From assembly GCA_937910785.1 (NCBI GenBank), contig CALDLG010000200.1:1-21499 (forward strand): a stretch of 21,499 nucleotides of DNA, read 5' to 3'. Source of the DNA: an uncultured Lachnospiraceae bacterium (lineage in GTDB: Bacteria > Bacillota > Clostridia > Lachnospirales > Lachnospiraceae). A model generated the notes under the pieces. The model was not told where the DNA came from and did not search any database. It was given only the letters and a program-made list of their open reading frames with translations. The translations under genes and the position numbers were made by a program. Below, one piece after another: positions 7,698-13,989 of this stretch. Position 1 is the stretch's first letter. Each line of letters starts with the position of its first letter.

Positions 7698-9918
7698 GGT
7701 ACTGTCCGGGAGTCATGCCCGCATATTTCTTAAACCTCCGCATAAATACATGGGCATCTTCATACCCCACTGCCACACTGATCTCCCTGACAAGCATATT
7801 GGTATCCCGCAGCAATTCCTTTGCCTTTTCCATTCGCAAATTCGCCAGATAATCGGATGGGCTGACATCCATTTCATTTTTAAACTCTATGGAAAGCGTC
7901 ACTGTACTGATATGCAGATGCTCTGCCAATGTACTCATCGTCAGATTCGAATCTGAAAAGTTTGTCCGCATATAAGTAGCAGCTTCCTCGATGACATCAG
8001 AATTTTTCACCGCAATTCCGGAACGCCTGTCAATAATCACCTCACAGGCTTCACACAAAAGTTCATAAAAATCCTGCATATTCAAACACTTTGACAACGT
8101 AAATACGTTATAAAAATCATTTAACTCATTTTTATCCCCTGGCCACTCACTCAGCAAAACATGGATGATGTCATTGTAAAGAATACGGAATGCGTACAGA
8201 GACGCATTCTCCCCGTTCATCTGGCTGCAAATGTCTTTTACGGCCATTCTCATACCTTTTTTGTCATTATTCTGGATGGCATATCTGAGTCTTTGCAGAT
8301 AATTTCCCGGAATCCTGCCGATATAATCCTTCTGCACGACCTCACTGAAACGGATAATGTTATTGCTGTCAAACAAAAGATGACTGTCAAACGCCGTACT
8401 CGCCTCCAGATACGCCTTAGAGCTCTCTTCAAAGGTATCGTGATAATTGCTGACAGCGATCACATAATCCTGACAGTATTTTCTCTCAATTTCCAGAATC
8501 ACATCCAAAACCGATTCCAGCTCTTCCTGCTCATCGGCAAACAGAACAAACAGGTTTTGATTATTATTGATCAAATGAATCCCATATCCTTCAACTTTGC
8601 TCTTCCGCTCAATTATCTCCAGCATATCGGAATACGCCTTGTTCTCGTGACTCATCTCCCTGCCCCGAATCAGCAGTACGAGAAACTGCCTGTAATCAAC
8701 AACAAGGCCTACTTTTTCCGCCGCCAGAATCACATCTGACTTTTGCGGAAAGCCACCTCTGATAAAATCGCGGATAAACCTTGTCTTTTTCAGTGAAAGC
8801 CTCTCCTTTTCCGACTCCGTGCGGCTTGTAAGCAATGTCTGAATGCCATTCTCAATGCTTTCAAAATCATAATTTGCCTCGTCATTTAAAAGAAGATTCA
8901 AATTCTTCACTCTCTTCAGAATCTTATCGGACAAAACTACGATGACAAATGTTGCCGGTATCGCGCATATAAGCATGACAAAGATAATTCCCCACTGGCT
9001 GCTCATGAACTTATCATGAAAAATGCTCATAGACTGTAAGCTTCCATAAAGAATACCGCTATCCCCTTCCATAGCACTCAGCAAATACTGCACCCCGTTT
9101 ACCTGAACTTTACAGCTGCCTTCCCGCATCTCAGGAAGCAGCCCGTAAAGTTCCTCTTCCGAAATCATCTCGTTTCCTCTCGCCACCACGACCTTCCCAT
9201 CATAACAAAGAAAATCCATACGTTTATCTTTTTCTTCACTGACAAGTAATTTATCATAATAAGTATCCGGAACCATAAAAATCAATGTTTCTTCGCACAA
9301 AGGCGGAATCGCCCTGAAAAAAAATACCTTATCCTTATTGGCAAGATAATAATTAATCCAGATCCCATCTACAGCCTGTTCCGGCAGAATGCGTAATCTC
9401 ATAGTCTCTTCCATCATCAGTTCTTTCAGTTCTTCTGGCTGTACCTGTTCCATCAGACAGCCATTCTGCAAAAAATAATCTGTCCGCAGAGAGGTACTGT
9501 CATTAAAGATATATTCGTCCCTGTGATATTGGTATAAGAGCATATTGAAAAACTGACTGACGGCAGTATACTGCTTTAACTGCTCCTTCAATTTACCCGC
9601 TTTCTGCGGCTGTTCCTCAAGTTTAAAACTCCTTCCTTCAACAGACAGGCTCATCTGTATCACAATATCGTCCACAATCTGTATATCGTTTTCATGACGA
9701 CTTACGATCGCGGAAAGACGCTGGGAATTCTGATTCAGAAAATCCGAATAAACTGCCTTGTAATAGAATCGGTAAAGATAACCACCCATAACGACAATGG
9801 TGAAAATCACAATCAGAAAAAATGCGCCGACATAATAAAATATATTATGAGAATTGATCTCTTTTTTTATCTTCTTCATATCCATTCTGATTTCCGCCCC
9901 AAACTGTTTTTCCTTCAT
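7678..9918 (-). CDS. Membrane-anchored AraC-family regulator (YesN-like sensor)
   Basis: The 746-residue reading has a first membrane helix at about 28-49, an extracytoplasmic domain (about 50-308), a second helix at 309-330, a cytoplasmic stretch and a C-terminal AraC double helix-turn-helix (about 641-743; LAEHLHISTVTLS, then IAVGYEDAHVFMRRFKKYAGMTPGQYR-type signature). This is the architecture of one-component carbohydrate sensors adjacent to LplABC-type transporters, here probably controlling the transporter and xylan enzyme genes. It follows the binding-protein gene in the same direction. The start is uncertain: a strong -10 TATAAT overlaps the ATG at 9918 and no ribosome site precedes it, so Met12 (9885, weak GGGGCGGAA upstream) or Met14 (9879) may be the true start; both leave the membrane helix intact. 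Confidence 0.88.
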   Translation of the reverse strand: MKEKQFGAEIRMDMKKIKKEINSHNIFYYVGAFFLIVIFTIVVMGGYLYRFYYKAVYSDFLNQNSQRLSAIVSRHENDIQIVDDIVIQMSLSVEGRSFKLEEQPQKAGKLKEQLKQYTAVSQFFNMLLYQYHRDEYIFNDSTSLRTDYFLQNGCLMEQVQPEELKELMMEETMRLRILPEQAVDGIWINYYLANKDKVFFFRAIPPLCEETLIFMVPDTYYDKLLVSEEKDKRMDFLCYDGKVVVARGNEMISEEELYGLLPEMREGSCKVQVNGVQYLLSAMEGDSGILYGSLQSMSIFHDKFMSSQWGIIFVMLICAIPATFVIVVLSDKILKRVKNLNLLLNDEANYDFESIENGIQTLLTSRTESEKERLSLKKTRFIRDFIRGGFPQKSDVILAAEKVGLVVDYRQFLVLLIRGREMSHENKAYSDMLEIIERKSKVEGYGIHLINNNQNLFVLFADEQEELESVLDVILEIERKYCQDYVIAVSNYHDTFEESSKAYLEASTAFDSHLLFDSNNIIRFSEVVQKDYIGRIPGNYLQRLRYAIQNNDKKGMRMAVKDICSQMNGENASLYAFRILYNDIIHVLLSEWPGDKNELNDFYNVFTLSKCLNMQDFYELLCEACEVIIDRRSGIAVKNSDVIEEAATYMRTNFSDSNLTMSTLAEHLHISTVTLSIEFKNEMDVSPSDYLANLRMEKAKELLRDTNMLVREISVAVGYEDAHVFMRRFKKYAGMTPGQYRSDMGD

Positions 9919-9945
9919 TATACAAATACCCGATTCTTAAAGCAA
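9917..9945 (-). promoter_or_regulatory. Promoter of the AraC-type regulator gene
   Basis: On the minus strand TTGCTT (9940-9945) and a perfect TATAAT (9917-9922) are exactly 17 bp apart. Transcription would begin near 9910, downstream of the first in-frame ATG at 9918, which argues for a shorter protein. It lies between the hairpin after the binding-protein gene and the regulator, so the regulator can be expressed independently of the transporter. Confidence 0.6.
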
Positions 9946-9946
9946 G

Positions 9947-9977
9947 CATGACCATGCGCTGCAACGGCATGGTCATG
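9947..9977 (-). terminator. Hairpin after the sugar-binding protein gene (weak terminator or attenuator)
   Basis: Perfect 11-bp arms (CATGACCATGC at 9947-9957 and GCATGGTCATG at 9967-9977) enclose a 9-nt loop, 17 bp after the binding-protein stop. On the minus strand it is followed only by CTTGCTTT, so the U-tract is poor. It may cause partial termination or protect the upstream mRNA 3' end, which would explain higher binding-protein than regulator levels. Confidence 0.55.
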
Positions 9978-9994
9978 TATATGCTTACATCCTG

Positions 9995-11650
9995 TTATTC
10001 GATATCCATCTGATCGATCGCATCCTGATACATCTGCACATAATCGGCTACCCCCATGCCGTCAAACATGGATACAAAACTGTTCCAACTTTCATCCGTC
10101 ACACCATTTGTTACAAAATTCGCCATATTTTCGACCACTGCATTATTGATATCCGTCTCTGTCAAAGCGCTGCTCTGCAGCTGTTCGGAAGTCAACGGTG
10201 CCATATCCAGATAGTCATCCGAATATTTCTGGATAATTCCCGCTTCTTCTGATTTCAGGGAATATTCTGTCTTTTCCACACGCTGTTCCGGCATATTAAA
10301 GGTATCGGTGATATACTTGCCGGGTGCGAAGAACATCGTGTTACAATCCAGATAATTGCGAATTTCAACCGTACCGTCATTGATAGAATCAATCTTACCA
10401 TTCTCGTTATAGGTCCAGCCTGTACCATCCGTTGCATCCTGCTCCCCATAATAGAGAGAGAACTGCATTTCCGTATCCAGCATAGCATCCAGCCACCGCA
10501 TCGTTGCTTTCACATTCTGATTTGTAGCAGTAACATATGCCGCTGGTCTGGCAACTTCCAGATACCTGTAACAGCTTGTACTGCTGCTATCCGGCAGCCA
10601 GAATACAGAATCCTTTGCCACGCCGTCATCAAGTCCCATAGCGAGCAGCCGCCATGCTGTAAAGAAACCTATATTCCCGGCTTTCAGCTTCGTCTCAATC
10701 GTATTTAAGTCCTGAGACAACAGCTCCGCATCCACAAGCCCTTCCTTATAACACATATTTAACCATTCCATACACTCGCGGAAACCGTCCTGTGTAGCAA
10801 CGAACTGCACCTTTTTGTTATCATCAATATAAATCCATTTCTCAGGATCACAGGGAATCCCAAACAGCGGAAGGAAATAACGAATCCCATAAAAACCGGT
10901 ATCTAACCCCATCTCTAACGGAATCTCATCCGCCTGTCCATTGCCATTCGGATCATCGTTCTTAAATCTGCGCAGCACTTCCGTCAAAGATTCTATATCC
11001 GTCGGCATTTCCAGATTCAAAGCATCCAGCCACTCCTGATTAATGAAATAATGCTGATTTGTATTAATATTCTGCCCTACCAGATAGCCAACGGCATAAG
11101 TTTGACCATCAGATGCAATCAAACTGACAGTAGGATCATCATCCTCGGCATTCACACGCTCATTATAGACAGGCATATATTGCTCAATCAGGTCATCCAG
11201 TGGAATCAGAAGCTGCTGACTCACGCCATATTCCTCATCATCCACATCCCCGTTCGGCGCAATGATGACATCCGGATATTCTCCGGATGCAAACATCAGA
11301 TTTAGCTTTGTGGGCCAATCCGCCGCCTTCACAACTTCCCATTCCGTTTTAATACCGGTCAGTTCATCCAGTCTCTGTACGGCAGGCATTTCCTCCGGCG
11401 CAATCATCGTATCCGTATCCCTGATTGCCAACATTACTTTCAAAGTAATCTCTTCCTTAACAATCGGGTAACCTTCCGCATTAAAATTATCAGATGCGTC
11501 TCCTTCTGAAGCTCCCTGCTGACTGTCTGCATCCTGCGCAGACGTCGTTCCGTCCGAACCGGAAGTATCGGAGCTGTTTCCCCCGCATCCGGCTAAAGCT
11601 GCCATCAGCATTGCTCCTGTTAATAATAACGCAATCACTCTTTTTTTCAT
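9995..11650 (-). CDS. Lipoprotein extracellular sugar-binding protein of an ABC transporter (LplA/YtcQ-like)
   Basis: The 551-residue protein begins with a lipoprotein signal peptide: MKKR, a hydrophobic core and lipobox LAGC with Cys22, followed by a Ser/Gly/Asp-rich linker (about 25-55). The mature part matches family 1 solute-binding proteins of the large LplA/YtcQ type (EITLKVMLAIRDTD, RLDELTGIKTEWEVV, FASGEYPDVI, DDPNGNGQADEIPL with an Asp/Asn-rich probable calcium loop). It should capture oligosaccharide outside the membrane and deliver it to the two permeases encoded just upstream. AGGAGG stands 7 nt before the ATG. In context the ligand is probably a xylo-oligosaccharide, but specificity cannot be read from the sequence. 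It is separated by 53 bp from the upstream permease gene. Confidence 0.92.
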   Translation of the reverse strand: MKKRVIALLLTGAMLMAALAGCGGNSSDTSGSDGTTSAQDADSQQGASEGDASDNFNAEGYPIVKEEITLKVMLAIRDTDTMIAPEEMPAVQRLDELTGIKTEWEVVKAADWPTKLNLMFASGEYPDVIIAPNGDVDDEEYGVSQQLLIPLDDLIEQYMPVYNERVNAEDDDPTVSLIASDGQTYAVGYLVGQNINTNQHYFINQEWLDALNLEMPTDIESLTEVLRRFKNDDPNGNGQADEIPLEMGLDTGFYGIRYFLPLFGIPCDPEKWIYIDDNKKVQFVATQDGFRECMEWLNMCYKEGLVDAELLSQDLNTIETKLKAGNIGFFTAWRLLAMGLDDGVAKDSVFWLPDSSSTSCYRYLEVARPAAYVTATNQNVKATMRWLDAMLDTEMQFSLYYGEQDATDGTGWTYNENGKIDSINDGTVEIRNYLDCNTMFFAPGKYITDTFNMPEQRVEKTEYSLKSEEAGIIQKYSDDYLDMAPLTSEQLQSSALTETDINNAVVENMANFVTNGVTDESWNSFVSMFDGMGVADYVQMYQDAIDQMDIE

Positions 11651-11703
11651 TTCATATCCTCCTGTATTTTATCATATTTCAACACTTTCGTGCCGTAATC
11701 CAA

Positions 11704-12621
11704 TTAACCTTTCAAAGAGCCGATCATAACGCCCTTTTCAAAATATTTCTGCATCGCCGCATATAGAATTACTACCGGACCGGTTGCCACCACGATAATA
11801 CAATATTTCGATACATTAGCAATCCGCATTGCTTCCTGCATGGACTCAGCGCTGTCAGCCATCGTCATCATATAATCACCCGTCATATCAACCTGCAGTG
11901 TCGCCAGGATTTCCCGCAAAACCGTCTGCAAAGGCAGAAGCGCCCTGTCCCGCAGATAAACAAGTCCCGTAAAATAATCATTCCATTTCGCCACGCCATA
12001 ATATACTGCCAATACGGCAATGATCGTCTTACTCAAAGGAAGCACAACCTTCCCAAAATACTGAAAATGTGTTGCGCCATCCAGCATGGCCGCCTCATAC
12101 AGCTCTTCCGGTATGGAATTCTGGATATATGTCCTTGCAACCATCAGATTCCACACACTGACACAGCCCATCAGAATCATGACCCACCGCGTATTATACA
12201 GGTGTAAATCTCTCATCACCAGGAACGTAGGAATCAACCCGCCGCTGAAAAACATGGTAACGACAAAATACAGACTGATCACCGCCTTACCCGGAAAATT
12301 TCTGCGTGAAAGGGTATACGCAGCTGCCAGCGTAACCACGATGCTGATACAAATTCCAACACCCGTATATAGAATGGAATTTGCATAAGATGACCACAGC
12401 TCCGCATATTTTAATACGGCCTTATAACCAATCAGGGAAAAATCCACGGGATGCCAGATTACCTCCCCTCTGACAATCGCATCCGGATCCGACACAGATG
12501 CAATGCAGACCAGAAAAAGAGGATACAGGATAATAAACATAACTACAATCCAAAATGCAGTATTGAACAGATAAAATATGCGGTTGCTCATACTCATATT
12601 TTTCAAAGATTTTTTCTTCAT
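11704..12621 (-). CDS. Carbohydrate ABC transporter permease (LplC/YtcP-like)
   Basis: This 305-residue integral membrane protein has six predicted helices, beginning with IFYLFNTAFWIVVMFIILYP, and the cytoplasmic EAA loop EELYEAAMLDGATHFQYF that docks the ATPase, followed by VVLPLSKTI. The ending VMIGSLKG is typical of the LplC/YtcP type. It pairs with the permease encoded 14 bp upstream and with the lipoprotein downstream. I chose the ATG at 12621, with AAGGGG about 7 nt upstream, over a GTG one codon earlier. No ATPase gene is present, so the transporter probably shares a MsmX-like ATPase encoded elsewhere; that is family knowledge, not seen here. Confidence 0.92.
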   Translation of the reverse strand: MKKKSLKNMSMSNRIFYLFNTAFWIVVMFIILYPLFLVCIASVSDPDAIVRGEVIWHPVDFSLIGYKAVLKYAELWSSYANSILYTGVGICISIVVTLAAAYTLSRRNFPGKAVISLYFVVTMFFSGGLIPTFLVMRDLHLYNTRWVMILMGCVSVWNLMVARTYIQNSIPEELYEAAMLDGATHFQYFGKVVLPLSKTIIAVLAVYYGVAKWNDYFTGLVYLRDRALLPLQTVLREILATLQVDMTGDYMMTMADSAESMQEAMRIANVSKYCIIVVATGPVVILYAAMQKYFEKGVMIGSLKG

Positions 12622-12635
12622 CACCCTTCCCCTTT

Positions 12636-13583
12636 CTAAAATAATCCTACATTCGCTGTCTTTTTGGATATCCTGTTAACCACAACAATCAGAATAAAAT
12701 TGATAATATTTACAAACAGCCCTATTGCGGCGGTATAAGAAAACTGCCCGCTCCCAAGACCTACATTGTAAACATACACGCCAATAATATCGGAAGTCGG
12801 AATATTGCCCGCCGTCTGCATGACTAATGCCTTGTCCGTATTGCTGCTCAATATTTTTCCGCAGTCCAATATAAATACCATCACTGCTGTCGGAATCAGG
12901 CTTGGGATGTCAATATACCGTATTTTCTGCCATATACTTGCTCCATCAATCTCTGCCGCCTCATACAGGGACGGATCTACACCGGACAACGTCGCTATGT
13001 ATAAGATGGTGCCATACCCTGCGGCCTGCCACACACCGGAAATGATATAGATGCTCCGGAATGCGGAAGAACTCGACATATAGTCAATCGACGCCAGTCC
13101 CATTGCATTGCGTACCAGATTCAGAATACCGCTTGTCGGGGACAGGAAGATATACAACATACCTGCCAATACTACTGTTGAAATAAAATACGGCACATAG
13201 ATACTGGTCTGAATAAAACGTTTCTTTTTCTCACCCCTGATCTGATTCAGCAGGATTGCCAGAATCAATGGAACCGGAAAACTCCATAAAAGGTAGTATA
13301 GATTTAAAAGTAACGTGTTAATTAACAGCCTCTTAAAATAGTAAGCATCAAAAAATGCTTTGAAGTGTTTCAGCCCTACCCATGCACTTCCTGCAATTCC
13401 GCTCACTGCCTTGTAGTCCTTAAAAGCAATCTGAATTCCGTACAAAGGCAGATAATGGAATACAAAAAAGTAAATGACCGCCGGAAGCGCCAGTATATAA
13501 AGCTGCCAGTTATTCCTTATGCCAGACCGAATGTCCCGTTTCTTTCTGACGGTTTTTGTTTTTTGGTTTCCTTTCACATTCAT
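12636..13583 (-). CDS. Carbohydrate ABC transporter permease (LplB/YtcM-like)
   Basis: The 315-residue protein has a basic N-terminus, about six membrane helices (first around NWQLYILALPAVIYFFVFHY) and the EAA loop SLYEAAEIDGASIWQKIRYI. The pattern YLPLYGIQIAFKDY is characteristic of LplB-type sugar permeases. It is the first gene of the transporter operon (permease, permease, binding protein). The start is placed at 13583 because GGGAGGG lies 3-10 nt upstream; the longer reading from 13598 begins inside a TATAAT element and is unlikely. It probably forms a heterodimer with the product of the next gene. Confidence 0.92.
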   Translation of the reverse strand: MNVKGNQKTKTVRKKRDIRSGIRNNWQLYILALPAVIYFFVFHYLPLYGIQIAFKDYKAVSGIAGSAWVGLKHFKAFFDAYYFKRLLINTLLLNLYYLLWSFPVPLILAILLNQIRGEKKKRFIQTSIYVPYFISTVVLAGMLYIFLSPTSGILNLVRNAMGLASIDYMSSSSAFRSIYIISGVWQAAGYGTILYIATLSGVDPSLYEAAEIDGASIWQKIRYIDIPSLIPTAVMVFILDCGKILSSNTDKALVMQTAGNIPTSDIIGVYVYNVGLGSGQFSYTAAIGLFVNIINFILIVVVNRISKKTANVGLF

Positions 13584-13585
13584 AA

Positions 13586-13602
13586 CCCTCCCTCGCATTA
13601 TA
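13586..13602 (-). promoter_or_regulatory. Ribosome site and -10-like element before the permease gene
   Basis: On the minus strand GAGGGAGGG (13586-13594) is a strong ribosome site for the ATG at 13583. Directly upstream is a perfect TATAAT (13597-13602); the best -35 match (CTGAAA) is 19 bp away, so it is a poor promoter on its own. If used, the mRNA leader would begin close to the ribosome site. The ribosome site decides the start of the gene. Confidence 0.45.
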
Positions 13603-13673
13603 ATATAAGTTTAAAAAATCATTTCAGGTTCAGACTATCCTCTGAAGCATAAAACAAATAGGATTGATGATGA

Positions 13674-13683
13674 CCACCTGATT
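13674..13683 (-). promoter_or_regulatory. Candidate operator, downstream copy (AATCAGGTGG)
   Basis: The 10-mer AATCAGGTGG on the minus strand recurs exactly at 13734-13743, 60 bp away in the same orientation. This copy lies just downstream of the candidate -10 at 13690-13695. Such paired direct sites are typical of AraC-type regulator binding, but the binding protein is inferred. Confidence 0.45.
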
Positions 13684-13689
13684 GATTTC

Positions 13690-13718
13690 ACTATAGCGTA
13701 AATTGGTCAATCTGTAAT
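13690..13718 (-). promoter_or_regulatory. Candidate promoter of the transporter operon
   Basis: On the minus strand ATTACA (13713-13718, 4/6) and TATAGT (13690-13695, 5/6) are 17 bp apart. Predicted transcription would begin near 13683, giving a leader of about 100 nt before the permease start. The two AATCAGGTGG copies flank this promoter on both sides, and AATTGGT occurs twice within it (13701-13707 and 13716-13722). A weak -35 with flanking sites suits an activator-dependent or repressed sugar promoter. Confidence 0.5.
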
Positions 13719-13733
13719 TGGTTTAAAATTTTG

Positions 13734-13743
13734 CCACCTGATT
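13734..13743 (-). promoter_or_regulatory. Candidate operator, upstream copy (AATCAGGTGG)
   Basis: Second exact copy of the 10-mer, located 15 bp upstream of the candidate -35. A 16-bp block containing it (13725-13740) also recurs inverted at 13846-13861 with one difference, adding a third possible half-site. Confidence 0.45.
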
Positions 13744-13890
13744 ATTTGTACAAAAATCCTGAAAGGAGTGATGACTACCATTAGGGCAATTGTATTCTTG
13801 TGCATTTTATCCATTTTTATTCCATTTATCTTATGCATTTTGCTTCAGGTTGCAAAATTTTATACCCTTTACACCAGCGAAATATTTTTA
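13744..13890. other. Non-coding spacer between transporter control region and terminator
   Basis: This AT-rich part of the 13584-13989 gap holds no gene I can support. A plus-strand reading from 13768 begins with a hydrophobic stretch after AAAGGAGTG, but the spacing to ATG is too short and the frame runs on through the terminator into the antisense of the neighbouring gene. The only feature seen is the inverted copy CAGGTTGCAAAATTTT at 13846-13861, nearly the reverse complement of 13725-13740. Confidence 0.5.
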
Positions 13891-13896
13891 TACACA

Positions 13897-13944
13897 CAAA
13901 AAAAGACAAGGAGAAAAAAATTTATCCTCTGTTCCCTGTCTTTT
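13897..13944 (-). terminator. Rho-independent terminator after the GH106-like gene
   Basis: On the minus strand the 12-nt arms at 13944-13933 and 13912-13901 (AAAAGACAGGGA and TCCTTGTCTTTT) pair fully with one G-U, around a 20-nt loop, and the right arm runs into a seven-T tract (13904-13898). It is 46 bp beyond the GH106-like stop and isolates that gene from the transporter operon. The A-rich flank means it could work weakly in the other direction. Confidence 0.7.
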
Positions 13945-13989
13945 CCAACTCTTTTCAATCCATTTTTTAAGATCCGCTGCCCGGCCGAA

